Of a stretch of DNA of 64,000 bases, positions 34,915 through 44,323 are shown in pieces. The stretch's first letter is position 1. Each line of letters begins with the position of its first letter. The notes under the pieces were generated by a model that worked only from the letters and a program-made list of their open reading frames with translations, ran no database searches and was not told the DNA's origin. The position numbers and the translations under genes are program-made. The stretch comes from Brevibacterium antiquum CNRZ 918 (GTDB lineage: Bacteria > Actinomycetota > Actinomycetes > Actinomycetales > Brevibacteriaceae): contig NZ_FXZD01000005.1 of assembly GCF_900169145.1 (NCBI RefSeq), forward strand, positions 218,238 to 282,237, in the 5' to 3' direction.

Positions 34915-35886
34915 TCAGACCTCGAAGAGGCTGGTGACCGATCCGTCCTCGAAGACCTCGTGCACGGCGCGGGCGATCAGCGGAGCGATCGAGAGCACGG
35001 TGAGCTTGTCGAACATCTTGTCCTCGGTCAGCGGCAGCGTGTTCGTCACGATGACCTCCTGCGCAACGGAGTTCGACAGACGCTCGACGGCCGGGCCGGA
35101 GAACACCGCGTGCGTCGAGACCACAATGACTCCGGTGGCTCCGGCGGCCATGCAGGCGTCGGCGGCCTGGACGATCGTGCCGCCCGTGTCGATCATGTCA
35201 TCGACGAGGACACAGGTGCGGCCCTCGACCTCACCGACGACGCGGTTGGCCTTGGTTTCATTCGGGCGCGTGATGTCACGAGTCTTATGGATGAAGGCCA
35301 GCGGCACTCCGCCCAGGGAGTTCGACCAGTTCTCCGCGACCTTGATGCGGCCGGCGTCGGGTGAGACCACGGCCAGATCGGTCGGATACTTGTCCTTGAC
35401 GTAGCCGGCGAGGATCGGCATCGCGATGAGGTGATCGACCGGTCCGTCGAAGTAGCCCTGGATCTGCGCGGTGTGCAGGTCCACGGCGATGATGCGGTCG
35501 GCACCGGCTGTCTTGTAGAGATCGGCCACGAGGCGAGCCGAAATGGGCTCCCGTCCACGGTGCTTCTTGTCCTGCCGGGCGTAGGGGAAGAACGGTGCGA
35601 TGACCGTGATCCTCTTGGCCGATGCGCGCTTGAGCGCGTCGACCATGATGAGCTGCTCCATCAGCCATTCGTTGATGGGTGCACAGTGCGACTGGAGGAC
35701 GAAGACGTCACAGCCGCGGACCGATTCGGAGAACCGGACGTAGATCTCTCCATTGGCAAAGTTGTAAATGTCAGTGGGGAGGAGTTCGGTCCCCAGGTTC
35801 TCTGCGACTTGCTCAGCAAGCTCATTGTTCGCGCGCCCGCTGACCAGGACGAGCTTCTTTTCGCTCGCCGTCGTAATTTCATTCAC
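34915..35886 (-). CDS. prs: ribose-phosphate pyrophosphokinase
   Basis: 323 residues. It makes PRPP from ribose 5-phosphate and ATP, feeding purine, pyrimidine, NAD and histidine synthesis. It has the ATP-binding PFFPYARQDKKHRGREPIS region (about 98), DLHTAQIQGYFDGPVDHL (about 135) and the PRPP loop VLVDDMIDTGGTI (about 225). GTG 35886 overlaps the glmU stop by 8 nt, so the pair is translationally coupled. Confidence 0.97.
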   Translation of the reverse strand: MNEITTASEKKLVLVSGRANNELAEQVAENLGTELLPTDIYNFANGEIYVRFSESVRGCDVFVLQSHCAPINEWLMEQLIMVDALKRASAKRITVIAPFFPYARQDKKHRGREPISARLVADLYKTAGADRIIAVDLHTAQIQGYFDGPVDHLIAMPILAGYVKDKYPTDLAVVSPDAGRIKVAENWSNSLGGVPLAFIHKTRDITRPNETKANRVVGEVEGRTCVLVDDMIDTGGTIVQAADACMAAGATGVIVVSTHAVFSGPAVERLSNSVAQEVIVTNTLPLTEDKMFDKLTVLSIAPLIARAVHEVFEDGSVTSLFEV

Positions 35887-37336
35887 TTGCCGGTTCCCCT
35901 TCAGATGCGGCCTCGGCTGCCTGCGCTGCAGGTGTGCCGGGGCGGTTGCTGACGACCCAGCCCTCCAGGTTACGCTGTGGCGCCACGGTCATGGCAAGCG
36001 CTCCCGCAGGGACATCTTTGCGCACCGTTGTGCTCGCACCGGAGTAGGCGCCGTCGCCTACCGTGACAGGGGCAACGTACATGTTGTCCGCGCCCATGCG
36101 TGCGTGCTTTCCGACGACGGTGCGGTGCTTGTTGACACCGTCGTAGTTGACGAAGACCGATGCGGCACCGATGTTGGAGCCCTCGCCGATCTCGGCATCG
36201 CCGACGTAGGACAGGTGCGGCACCTTCGCCCCGCGTCCGATGTCGGCATTCTTCGTCTCCACGAAGGTGCCGATCTTTCCATCCTCGCCGAGGTTGGTCC
36301 CAGGCCGCAGGTAGGCGAACGGTCCGACCTTGGCATGGGGCCCGACAACGGCGAGTTCCGAATGTGTGCGTATGATCTGTGCGCCAGCACCCACCTCGGT
36401 GTCCTTGAGGGTTGAGTCGGGACCGACGACGGCGCCGGTGCCGATGTCGGTGGCACCGAGGAGCTGAACCCCGGGGAGGATCGTGACGTCCTCACCCAGG
36501 GACACGTCCATGTCGATCCAGGTGGTGTCAGGGTCAATGATGCTCACGCCTGCGCGCATCCACTGTTCGCAGACGCGGCGGTTGAGCTCCTTGCCGAGGT
36601 TGGCCAGCTGCACACGGTCGTTGGCACCCTCGACCTGCCACAGGTCCTGGGTGGCGGTGGCGGCGACGGACTGACCGGCGTCGCGAGAGAATCCGATCAC
36701 GTCGGTGAGGTATTTCTCACCCTGAGCATTGTCAGTGGTCAGTGAGTCCAGACCCTCTTTCAGCGCCGAGGCGTCAAAGGCGTAGATGCCGGAGTTGATC
36801 TCCCTGATGCTGCGCTGATCATCGCTGGCGTCCTTCTGCTCGACGATGCGCAGCAGGGCTCCGGAAGCGTCACGGACGATGCGCCCGTACCCGGAGGGAT
36901 CGTCCACCTCGGCGGACAGGACGGTGACGGCGTTGTGTGAGGATTCGTGGACCTCGACGAGGCTGTTGATCGTGTCAGCAGTCAGCAAGGGCACATCGCC
37001 GTAGGTCACGACCACGGTGCCGGACAGGTCCTCGGGCAGTTGGGTCAGCGCGCATTCCGTGGCGCGGCCGGTGCCGGGAACCTCGTCCTGATCGGCGATG
37101 AGCACCGTCTGCGTGGAATTGATCGGAAGAGATTCGAGATGAGAGACGAGCTGGTCGCGTTCGTGTCTGACGACGACGACGAGGTGCTCGGGAGCGGCGC
37201 CGGCGGCTGCCGCGATCGAGTGGTGGAGCAGGGAACGGCCACCGATCGGGTGCAGGACCTTCGGCAGGGTCGACTTCATACGGGTGCCCTGGCCTGCGGC
37301 CAGAACGATGACGGCGATGGGTCTGGTCTGCGACAT
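35879..37336 (-). CDS. glmU: bifunctional GlmU
   Basis: 485 residues. The N-terminal uridylyltransferase domain has LAAGQGTRMKSTLPKVLH (about 13-30). The C-terminal left-handed beta-helix acetyltransferase (about 255-460) has repeated hexapeptides and the FVETKNADIGRGAKVPHLSY block. It makes UDP-GlcNAc for peptidoglycan. ATG 37336 has AAGGA 8 nt upstream; the TTG at 37354 is rejected. It lies just after tRNA-Gln on the same strand. Confidence 0.96.
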   Translation of the reverse strand: MSQTRPIAVIVLAAGQGTRMKSTLPKVLHPIGGRSLLHHSIAAAAGAAPEHLVVVVRHERDQLVSHLESLPINSTQTVLIADQDEVPGTGRATECALTQLPEDLSGTVVVTYGDVPLLTADTINSLVEVHESSHNAVTVLSAEVDDPSGYGRIVRDASGALLRIVEQKDASDDQRSIREINSGIYAFDASALKEGLDSLTTDNAQGEKYLTDVIGFSRDAGQSVAATATQDLWQVEGANDRVQLANLGKELNRRVCEQWMRAGVSIIDPDTTWIDMDVSLGEDVTILPGVQLLGATDIGTGAVVGPDSTLKDTEVGAGAQIIRTHSELAVVGPHAKVGPFAYLRPGTNLGEDGKIGTFVETKNADIGRGAKVPHLSYVGDAEIGEGSNIGAASVFVNYDGVNKHRTVVGKHARMGADNMYVAPVTVGDGAYSGASTTVRKDVPAGALAMTVAPQRNLEGWVVSNRPGTPAAQAAEAASEGEPASE

Positions 37337-37369
37337 CTGTTGAATCCTTCGCAAGTCGGATTGGGCCAG

Positions 37370-37441
37370 CTCCGCCCATAGGATTCGAACCTATACCACA
37401 CGGCTCCAAAGGCCGGCGTGCTGCCATTACACCAGGGCGGA
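37370..37441 (-). tRNA. tRNA-Gln(UUG)
   Basis: Acceptor TCCGCCC pairs with GGGCGGA, the discriminator is G, and the anticodon loop CTTTGGA gives UUG. The T arm is ATAGG-TTCGAAT-CCTAT. CCA is not encoded. It lies 33 nt before glmU on the same strand, a common actinobacterial arrangement. Confidence 0.95.
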
Positions 37442-37491
37442 ACAGCGTGCACCAGTTGAGGGCCCGCGCTCACGAGACACCATCATGCCAC

Positions 37492-37497
37492 TACGAT
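37492..37497 (+). promoter_or_regulatory. -10 box of gene 37505 (leaderless)
   Basis: TACGAT ends 7 nt before ATG 37505. It overlaps the upstream ATG 37496, which is therefore not the start. Confidence 0.6.
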
Positions 37498-37504
37498 GAA
37501 CCGT

Positions 37505-37924
37505 ATGGAAATTCTTCGCGAGATTTTGCTTGCCCTCCACCTCATCGGAATGGCCATCATCGTGGGCGGATATCTCACTCTCATCCGCTCTCCCAAAGTT
37601 GCTCCCGGCATGCTGCACGGCGCCTACCTTCAGCTGATCACAGGGCTTCTCCTGCTCACGATCGCCGAGATGGGTGACGGCGACGTCAACCACATGAAGA
37701 TCGGGATCAAACTCCTCATTGCGGTTCTCGTCACCGTCTTCGCATTCATCGGCAACAAGAAGCAGAAAGCCTTCGCTGCCGGCTCGGTTGCGAATGTCGC
37801 ACCTGCTGGAGGCGGCACCGATGGAGCCGTCGCAACAGCGGTGAAGAACCCCTCGGCGACGATGGCGCACCTGGTCTTCGCCGGAGCGATCATCAATGTG
37901 CTGGTGGCCGTTTTCGTCCACTGA
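37505..37924 (+). CDS. four-helix membrane protein, function unknown
   Basis: 139 residues. Four membrane helices are seen at about 5-25, 42-57, 67-84 and 117-138. The first carries LALHLIGMAIIVGGY, and a His in the same helix recalls small haem-like or CopD-like membrane proteins, though no clear family match can be claimed. An Ala/Gly loop (about 92-110) separates the last helix. The start is set by the -10 box 7 nt upstream. It is divergent to tRNA-Gln, with pcrA downstream on the same strand. Confidence 0.7.
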   Translation: MEILREILLALHLIGMAIIVGGYLTLIRSPKVAPGMLHGAYLQLITGLLLLTIAEMGDGDVNHMKIGIKLLIAVLVTVFAFIGNKKQKAFAAGSVANVAPAGGGTDGAVATAVKNPSATMAHLVFAGAIINVLVAVFVH

Positions 37925-38084
37925 AGTTCTCGTCCCAACTTTCCCGCAGTCCTTTGGCCGCCTTCCGGTCGCTGGGCAACCTCCAGCTGGGTTTGCACAG
38001 CGCCCGGCAGGTGGCTGAGTCAGCTCTGCCGTTTTCCCAGCCCTTTTCTCTGCGTCAGTCCCGGACGGTATCGTTGATCGGGAC

Positions 38085-40580
38085 ATGACTGCTGCAGCTG
38101 AAAACATCGAAGAAGCCACTCCGGGAGCCGACTCACGTGCGGCCGAACTCCTCACCGGGCTCAACCCGCGACAACGCGAGGCCGTTGCCCATACGGGTTC
38201 ACCACTCCTCATCGTGGCGGGTGCCGGTTCGGGTAAGACAACCGTTCTGACCAGACGCATCGCCTACGCTCTGGCCACCGGTCGAGCGCATCCCGGTGAG
38301 GTCCTGGCGATCACGTTCACGAACAAGGCGGCCAAGGAGATGGCTGAGCGTGTGCGCTCCATCGTCGGTCCGGCTTCGCGAGCGATGTGGGTCTCGACAT
38401 TCCACTCCTCATGTGTGCGGATCCTCCGCCGTGAGGCGAAAGTGCTGGGCATGAAGACCAACTTCACGATCTACGATGCCCAGGACGCTCAGCGGCTCGT
38501 GTCCCAGATCCTCAAGGAACTCGGAATCGACACGAAGAAGTACACGCCGCGGTCGATGCTGCACCGGATCTCCAATCTCAAGAACGACCTGCAGACACCC
38601 GACGACTTCATGCCCCGGCCGAACAACCCCGCGGATGAGGTCCTCGCCGACGTGTTCAAGCGCTACACCTCTCGCCTGCGTCTGGCCAACGCCTTCGACT
38701 TCGATGACCTTATCGCTGAGACTGTTCATCTCTTCGGCGCCTTCCCCGAGGTGGCCGACTTCTACCGCCGACGGTTCCGGCACATCCTCGTCGATGAGTA
38801 CCAGGACACGAACCCAGCCCAATACGCCCTCATCAAGACTCTGGCTGGCGACGGCGCCGGTGGTGCCACCGGCGCTGAGCTGACAGTCGTCGGTGACGCT
38901 GACCAGTCGATCTATGCCTTCCGCGGGGCGACCGTGCGCAACATCGTGGAGTTTGAGAAGGACTTCCCCGATGCGGAGACGATTCTGTTGGAGCAGAACT
39001 ATCGCTCCACACAGAACATCCTCGATGCCGCGAATGCTGTGATCGCGAACAATCAGGACCGCAAGGACAAGAAACTGTGGACGTCGGAAGGCACAGGCGA
39101 ATCCATCGTCGGCTGGGTAGCGGAGAACGAGCAGTCGGAGGCCCGTTTCATCGTCGACCGGGTCGATGAACTCATCGACAACGAGAAGTACACCTATGGT
39201 GACTTCGCCGTCTTCTACCGCACCAATGCTCAGTCCCGCGCCATAGAGGATGCCCTGGTCCGCTCGGGCATCCCCTACAAGGTCGTCGGGGGCACACGAT
39301 TCTACGAGCGCAAGGAGATCAAGGACGCACTCGCGTATCTGCGCGTGGTCGCCAATCCAGACGACGATGTGAATCTGCGCCGCATCCTCAACGTCCCCAA
39401 GCGGGCCATCGGTGACCGCACCGAGGGCATCGTCGCAGACTTCGCCGATCGTGAGGGCATCAGCTTCTACACGGCGCTGGGACGTCTTGATGAGATCGTC
39501 CATCTGTCCGCCCGGGCGAAGACCTCCGTGTCGAAGTTCTACGATCTCATGCGTGATCTGGCAGCCACTGCCGAGGCGGCTCCGCTTTCGCGGGTCATCG
39601 AGGCGATTCTCGAGCAGAGCGGCTACCTTGAGTCACTGCAGAAGAGCACAGACCCGCAGGACGAGTCACGTGTCGACAACCTCGCCGAGCTCGTGGCCGT
39701 GGCCGAAGACTTCGTCGCCACTCAGGCCCTGGCCGGCACCGGCGATGAAGACGATGCCGATGCCGAAACTGCTGTGAGCAAGGACGCCGAGAGTGATGCC
39801 GCGGCTGCTGGCGAAGGTGATGCAGGTGCGCAGATTCCCGAGTCATCTGCGGCAGGCAACTCGTCGATCGAGGCCTTCCTCGAGCAGGTGGCGTTGGCCT
39901 CCGACACGGACCAGATCCCCGATGCAGAACTTGGGCAGGTCACGCTCATGACCCTGCACACAGCGAAGGGTCTGGAGTTCCCGGTCGTCTTCCTCACCGG
40001 CCTCGAGGACGGAGGCTTCCCCCATGCCCGTTCCTTTGAGAACCCCAATGAACTCTCAGAAGAGCGTCGGCTGGCCTATGTGGGTCTGACCCGGGCCCGG
40101 CAGCGTCTGATCGTCACTCGTGCGGAGACCCGCAGTATGTGGGGACAGCCGCAGTACAACCCGCCGAGCCGGTTCCTCGCCGAGATTCCCGAGAACCTGA
40201 TCGAATGGGAGAACACCGGCACCTTCTCATCGAGCCTCGGCGGCTTCTCTTCCGGCGGCTATGCCGGGGGCAGCCAGGGCTACAGTGGCTCGCGCGGCGG
40301 CGGGTTCGGTTCCGCCCGGGAATCGGGCAGTTCGTCTCGCTCGCGCTCAGGTTCGGCAAACTCTTCGTCTCCTGTGGCCGGTTTCCCGAATCGGATCCGG
40401 CCCAACAGAGAGGTCATCACCGTGTCGGTGGGCGAGAAGGTCTCACACGAGTCCTTCGGGCTCGGAACAGTGACAGAGGTCAACGGTGTCGGCGACAAGA
40501 CAGTGGCCGTCGTCGACTTCGGCTCCCTGGGCACGAAGCGCCTGCTGCTGCGCTACGCCCCTATCGAAAAGCTCGGCTGA
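38085..40580 (+). CDS. pcrA: DNA helicase PcrA/UvrD
   Basis: 831 residues. An SF1A helicase for nucleotide-excision and mismatch-related repair. Motifs are the Q motif LNPRQREAV, Walker A VAGAGSGKTT (about 45-54), motif Ia TFTNKAAKEM, DEYQD (motif II), GDADQSIYAFRGA (III), EQNYRS (IV), TLHTAKGLEFPVVF (V) and LAYVGLTRARQRL (VI). An acidic Asp/Glu/Ala insertion (about 545-605) and a Gly/Ser-rich segment (about 715-765) precede a C-terminal Tudor-like domain that contacts RNA polymerase. This insertion pattern is seen in other actinobacterial UvrD proteins. Confidence 0.96.
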   Translation: MTAAAENIEEATPGADSRAAELLTGLNPRQREAVAHTGSPLLIVAGAGSGKTTVLTRRIAYALATGRAHPGEVLAITFTNKAAKEMAERVRSIVGPASRAMWVSTFHSSCVRILRREAKVLGMKTNFTIYDAQDAQRLVSQILKELGIDTKKYTPRSMLHRISNLKNDLQTPDDFMPRPNNPADEVLADVFKRYTSRLRLANAFDFDDLIAETVHLFGAFPEVADFYRRRFRHILVDEYQDTNPAQYALIKTLAGDGAGGATGAELTVVGDADQSIYAFRGATVRNIVEFEKDFPDAETILLEQNYRSTQNILDAANAVIANNQDRKDKKLWTSEGTGESIVGWVAENEQSEARFIVDRVDELIDNEKYTYGDFAVFYRTNAQSRAIEDALVRSGIPYKVVGGTRFYERKEIKDALAYLRVVANPDDDVNLRRILNVPKRAIGDRTEGIVADFADREGISFYTALGRLDEIVHLSARAKTSVSKFYDLMRDLAATAEAAPLSRVIEAILEQSGYLESLQKSTDPQDESRVDNLAELVAVAEDFVATQALAGTGDEDDADAETAVSKDAESDAAAAGEGDAGAQIPESSAAGNSSIEAFLEQVALASDTDQIPDAELGQVTLMTLHTAKGLEFPVVFLTGLEDGGFPHARSFENPNELSEERRLAYVGLTRARQRLIVTRAETRSMWGQPQYNPPSRFLAEIPENLIEWENTGTFSSSLGGFSSGGYAGGSQGYSGSRGGGFGSARESGSSSRSRSGSANSSSPVAGFPNRIRPNREVITVSVGEKVSHESFGLGTVTEVNGVGDKTVAVVDFGSLGTKRLLLRYAPIEKLG

Positions 40581-40684
40581 GAACCACCACCAGGAGAATC
40601 TCTCCCGCTCCCTCATCCAGCTGCCGCCCCACCGGTTCACCGCCCACCAACATGCAGAGATGCAGGAATGCAGACATAAAAGAA

Positions 40685-40715
40685 GCGCCGAGGTGAAATG
40701 CATTCACCTCGGCGC
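40685..40715 (-). terminator. Terminator between pcrA and the MT0933-like gene
   Basis: A perfect 13-bp stem (GCGCCGAGGTGAA with its complement) and a 5-nt loop. The minus strand continues with TTCTTTTATG, so it mainly ends the MT0933-like transcript. Confidence 0.88.
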
Positions 40716-40748
40716 CTTCCCATGCCGGACGCGGCTATGGGTTAAAGA

Positions 40749-40931
40749 TCATTCGTTGCCAAGCTTGTCGTCGGCGCCGTCGCGACCCTTGTCGATCTGG
40801 TCTTCGAACTTGCCGCCGGTCTTGTCATTGGCGAAGTCAGTAGCCTTATCCAGACCCTGATCGCTGAACTCTTCACCCTTTTCGCTACTCATGGCGTCCT
40901 TGGCTTTGTTTGTAAGATCGTCGAGTCCCAT
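40749..40931 (-). CDS. MT0933-type (Rv0909-like) small protein
   Basis: 60 residues, charged and helical. The pattern MGLDDLTNKAKDAMSSEKGE ... DQGLDKATDFANDKTGGKFEDQIDKGRD fits the PF14013 MT0933-like family. The family is called an antitoxin because of an adjacent toxin in Mycobacterium. No toxin is beside it here, so that role is doubtful. ATG 40931 with AGGGAG 5 nt before; the longer frame is rejected. A leader hairpin and a strong terminator frame it. Confidence 0.72.
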   Translation of the reverse strand: MGLDDLTNKAKDAMSSEKGEEFSDQGLDKATDFANDKTGGKFEDQIDKGRDGADDKLGNE

Positions 40932-40952
40932 ACTGTCTCCCTTCAATGGAAA

Positions 40953-40968
40953 AGGTTCTTGCGAACCT
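40953..40968 (-). promoter_or_regulatory. Leader hairpin of the MT0933-like gene
   Basis: AGGTTC-TTGC-GAACCT. As RNA it is a 6-bp stem with a GCAA (GNRA) tetraloop, 21 nt before the ATG. Confidence 0.45.
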
Positions 40969-41070
40969 CCTTACATCTCTCACCCTGTCATTTATTCTGC
41001 TCTGGTGTAACCGAACCTTCCCATTTCTCAGGAAATGCACAAAGTGACTGCAGTTCGGCTGTCGGTAGCT

Positions 41071-41322
41071 TCAGCGCGTCTCCGGAACAACGAACGCCAA
41101 AGCCACGAGAACCAGAGCGAAAAACAGGCCCGTCGCCACGTCGACGCTCTTCGACCGATTGGCCCAGACCTCAGCCCAAGGATCGGGCATCGCGCGCATC
41201 ATCGCCAACCCGGCCGGTACGACGGCCAAAACGATCGCGCCGAGACGGAAGTCGATGATGGTGCATGCGGCCGCAATCAAGATGCCCAGCAGACAGGCCA
41301 AGAGAGCCCAGTCGCGGAGCAC
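41071..41322 (-). CDS. DUF3017 membrane protein
   Basis: 83 residues from GTG 41322, with three membrane helices (about 5-20, 26-42, 62-79) and the DUF3017 motif (VVPAGLAMMRAMPD and NRSKSVDVATGLFFAL). This family follows purH or folD in many actinobacteria, and its function is unknown. The frame is open further upstream, past the purH stop, and would give a 118-residue form if it began at the ATT (41427) that has GGGAG 5 nt before it. The start is therefore uncertain. Confidence 0.75.
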   Translation of the reverse strand: MLRDWALLACLLGILIAAACTIIDFRLGAIVLAVVPAGLAMMRAMPDPWAEVWANRSKSVDVATGLFFALVLVALAFVVPETR

Positions 41323-41413
41323 GGGGTTCGAGTAGCGCCGTTTCCAATAGATCCAGCGCTTGGCGATCGGGCCCCGCCCACGCCTGGCATGGCGTGGGTG
41401 GGGCTTCGTCTTC

Positions 41414-42997
41414 TCAGTGGAAGAAATGGCGGCTCCCGGTCAGGTACATGGTGATCCCTGCCTTCTCGGCCGCTTCGACGACCTCATCATCACGGATGGA
41501 GCCACCTGGCTGCACAACCGCGCTGATGCCGGCATCGATGAGGATTTGAAGTCCGTCTGCGAAGGGGAAGAAGGCATCCGAGGCGGCCACGGCACCGGTT
41601 GCCCTCTCCTCACCGGCACGCTCGACGGCCAACTTCGCTGAGTCGACCCGGTTGACCTGACCCATGCCCACACCCACGGACGCACCGTCCTTGGCCACGA
41701 GAATTGCGTTGGACTTCACTGCACGGCAGGCCTTCCACGCGAATTCCAGATCGGCCAGAACCTGGGAGGAAGCGGGTGTGCCCGCGGCCAGGGTCCAGTT
41801 CTTCGGCGTATCGCCGTCGGCCTGGAACGCATCGCGGTCTTGCACGAGGAACCCGCCGGTGATCGGCTTGATCTCCGAGGGTGCGAAGTCGACGTCACCG
41901 AGTTCGAGCAGGCGCAGGTTCTTCTTGCCTGACAGCAGCTCCAGTGCTTCGGCAGAGAACGAGGGTGCGGCCAGACACTCGGTGAAGATCGGCTTGATCG
42001 AGGCAGCCAGCTCGGCGTCGACCTCACGGTTGGTCGCGATGACCCCACCGTAGGCGGACAGGGAGTCGCATGCATGTGCTGCCTTGTGTGCGGCGGCCGC
42101 AGTGTCTGCCACGGCGATCCCGCAGGGGTTGGCGTGCTTGATGATTGCCACAGCCGCGCGGTCGAAGTCGAAGGCCGCACGAATCGCGGCATCGGTGTCC
42201 GTGTAGTTGTTGTACGACATCGCCTTGCCGCCCAGCAGTTTCGCACCGGCGATTCCACGGGTTCCGTCGGAATACACTGCCGCTGCCTGGTGGGGGTTCT
42301 CGCCGTAGCGCAGGTCGGTCAGCTTCTCCCCCGTGACTCCTGCGAAGGCAGGCTTGCCAGCCGCCGAGGCTGAATCGCCGGCTCCTGCTTTCTCTGCACC
42401 GGAAGCGACTTCGGCCGCGAACCAGGAGGCCACGGCCGTGTCATAGGCTGCGGTGTGGGCGAAGGCCCGGGCCGCGAAGCCTCGCCGGGCGTCGAGATCG
42501 AAGCCCTGTCCTTGCGCCGCTTCGATGACGGCGGTGTAATCGCTGGGGTCGGTGATGACAGAGACGGTCGGGTGGTTCTTCGCCGCTGCCCGGACCATGG
42601 AGGGACCACCGATGTCGATCTGCTCCACACAGTCGTCGAAGTCGGCTCCGCTGGCCACGGTTTCGGCGAATGGGTAGAGGTTGACGATGACAAGGTCGAA
42701 GGGTTCGATCTCGAGCTCTTCGAGCTGCCTCATGTGATCCGGCTTGCGCGAATCGGCGAGGATGCCGGCGTGGACCCGCGGATGCAGGGTCTTCACTCGG
42801 CCTTCGAGACATTCGGGGAACCCTGTCAGGTCTTCGACTTTCGTGACTGCAGCGCCCGCCTCGGCGATCTTCGCTGCTGTGGAACCGGTGGACACGATCT
42901 GCACACCAGCGGCTTGCAGTCCGCGGGCCAGATCCTCCAATCCCGATTTGTCGTAGACGCTGACGAGCGCTCTCTTGATCGCGCGGGTTCCTGTCAC
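41414..42997 (-). CDS. purH: bifunctional AICAR transformylase/IMP cyclohydrolase
   Basis: 527 residues. It performs the last two steps of IMP synthesis. The N-terminal cyclohydrolase has [18 protein letters not shown] and [13 protein letters not shown]; the C-terminal transformylase has [20 protein letters not shown] and [10 protein letters not shown], and ends SRHFFH. GTG 42997 follows AAGGAGG. The long N-terminal extension in frame is non-coding because it overlaps purN. purN lies 49 bp upstream, so both probably form one operon with DUF3017. Confidence 0.96.
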   Translation of the reverse strand: MTGTRAIKRALVSVYDKSGLEDLARGLQAAGVQIVSTGSTAAKIAEAGAAVTKVEDLTGFPECLEGRVKTLHPRVHAGILADSRKPDHMRQLEELEIEPFDLVIVNLYPFAETVASGADFDDCVEQIDIGGPSMVRAAAKNHPTVSVITDPSDYTAVIEAAQGQGFDLDARRGFAARAFAHTAAYDTAVASWFAAEVASGAEKAGAGDSASAAGKPAFAGVTGEKLTDLRYGENPHQAAAVYSDGTRGIAGAKLLGGKAMSYNNYTDTDAAIRAAFDFDRAAVAIIKHANPCGIAVADTAAAAHKAAHACDSLSAYGGVIATNREVDAELAASIKPIFTECLAAPSFSAEALELLSGKKNLRLLELGDVDFAPSEIKPITGGFLVQDRDAFQADGDTPKNWTLAAGTPASSQVLADLEFAWKACRAVKSNAILVAKDGASVGVGMGQVNRVDSAKLAVERAGEERATGAVAASDAFFPFADGLQILIDAGISAVVQPGGSIRDDEVVEAAEKAGITMYLTGSRHFFH

Positions 42998-43046
42998 AAG
43001 TCCTCCTTGAAGGCTCGGTTGCCGTTTCGTGCGGTTGGTGAGTGGG

Positions 43047-43667
43047 TCAGGCCGTGGACGCCGAGGTGACATATCCGCTGACATGCCGTCCATCGATGAC
43101 GAGGTCGTGATGAGCGAGGTGGGCCAGGAGGTGGACGAGCTCCGACCTCTCCTGGGTCTTGATGCGTTCGTGCACCGTGTCTTCTGTGTCCTCGTCTCTG
43201 ACGGGAACCGCAAATTGAGTGATGATCGGGCCCGTGTCAACCCCAGAGTCAACCAGGTGGATGGTGCCGCCGGTGATGCGCACACCGTGGGCAAGCGCAT
43301 CGCGGACACCGTGTGCGCCGGGGAACGCCGGCAGCAGAGCCGGGTGGGTGTTGATGATGCGGTTGTGAAAGGCCGCGATGAATGCGGGGCCGAGGATCCG
43401 CATGAATCCGGCCGAGATCACCCAATCTGGTGACAGATCTGCGACGGCGTCGCGCAGGTGGAGATTCCAATCCTCACGGCTCGCACAGTCCCTGGGTCGC
43501 ACGACGAAGGTGGGGATCGAGTGGGCTTTCGCCCGGTCGAGAACACCCGCCGCCTGCGAGTCGGATCCGACCCCGACGATCTCGACCCCGCGATGCGATT
43601 CGGCGAATGCGTCGATGACTGCCTGCGTGAGGGTACCGGAGCCGGATGCCAGAAGAACGATGCGCAC
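43047..43667 (-). CDS. purN: phosphoribosylglycinamide formyltransferase
   Basis: 206 residues. It transfers a formyl group from 10-formyl-THF to GAR. It has LLASGSGT (5-12), [13 protein letters not shown] (about 84), [13 protein letters not shown] with the catalytic His, and [13 protein letters not shown] with Asp. GTG 43667 is preceded 6 nt away by TAGAAT, so it is leaderless and heads the purN-purH operon. Confidence 0.95.
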   Translation of the reverse strand: MRIVLLASGSGTLTQAVIDAFAESHRGVEIVGVGSDSQAAGVLDRAKAHSIPTFVVRPRDCASREDWNLHLRDAVADLSPDWVISAGFMRILGPAFIAAFHNRIINTHPALLPAFPGAHGVRDALAHGVRITGGTIHLVDSGVDTGPIITQFAVPVRDEDTEDTVHERIKTQERSELVHLLAHLAHHDLVIDGRHVSGYVTSASTA

Positions 43668-43673
43668 AGACCC

Positions 43674-43679
43674 ATTCTA
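43674..43679 (-). promoter_or_regulatory. -10 box of purN (leaderless)
   Basis: TAGAAT on the minus strand, 6 nt before GTG 43667. Confidence 0.6.
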
Positions 43680-43726
43680 ACGTTTGAATCACCTGCTGTC
43701 GGTCGCGGGCTGGAAGACTGGGGACT

Positions 43727-43767
43727 CTTGACTTGCGTCAAGGCATTTGTCAGTGGACTGTGACAAA
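43727..43767 (+). promoter_or_regulatory. Two inverted repeats upstream of gene 43776
   Basis: CTTGAC-TTGC-GTCAAG (43727-43742) and TTTGTCA-N8-TGACAAA (43746-43767) are both perfect. The first contains a -35-like TTGACT. Both lie just upstream of GTG 43776 and behind the purN promoter, so they could serve a regulator of either gene. Confidence 0.5.
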
Positions 43768-43775
43768 CTAATGCT

Positions 43776-44222
43776 GTGACGTCACCAAACAATACTGAAG
43801 AGAAAAGCGCGCCCACTCCCGAAGAGGAGAAGCAGGCCGCGCCCGCTCGACATGGCCTGGTCCTGATCCTGCTGATCCTCGCCTCGGTCCTGACGTTCAC
43901 GTACCCGCTGCCGTTCAAGGTCGCGGCAATCGCATTCGCCATCGCCGCCGTCGTGTGGTCGATCCGCTACATCATCGCCGTGGTCAGGACGAAGCAGAAG
44001 CGCAACATGTCTTTGGGCATTTTGGGCGGACTGCTCAGCATCTACCTCATCTTCTCGACGCTGTCCTCCGTTGTCCTCTGGCCAGTCCAGTCGAAGTATG
44101 AGGAGTGCGTGCGCGATGCCATCACTCAGCAGGCCCAGCTCTCCTGCACGTCGGAATATCAGACCGGCCTTGGCGATTGGTTCAAGCAGCTGACCGGCCA
44201 GGACCTGCCTGGCACGAACTGA
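43776..44222 (+). CDS. membrane protein, function unknown
   Basis: 148 residues. A charged N-terminus (about 25) is followed by three helices (about 28-44, 48-68 and 80-103). The C-terminal extracytoplasmic tail has two Cys residues (YEECVRDA and LSCTSEY), possibly a disulfide. It resembles small conserved actinobacterial proteins near purN, but I cannot name a family. GTG 43776 is the start. It is divergent to purN and convergent to perM. Confidence 0.68.
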   Translation: MTSPNNTEEKSAPTPEEEKQAAPARHGLVLILLILASVLTFTYPLPFKVAAIAFAIAAVVWSIRYIIAVVRTKQKRNMSLGILGGLLSIYLIFSTLSSVVLWPVQSKYEECVRDAITQQAQLSCTSEYQTGLGDWFKQLTGQDLPGTN

Positions 44223-44323
44223 GACATCCCCGGTCCACAGCACCGGTCATTGCCGCTCAGTCCTTGTAACTTCGCCGTCGTTCTCCCTCGCGACCTGGCC
44301 CAGCCGTCGTCGTCATCATCCGA

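Noticed and set aside
42998..43309. N-terminal extension of PurH
   Set aside because: Overlaps the purN coding region; a good GTG with AAGGAGG lies at 42997.
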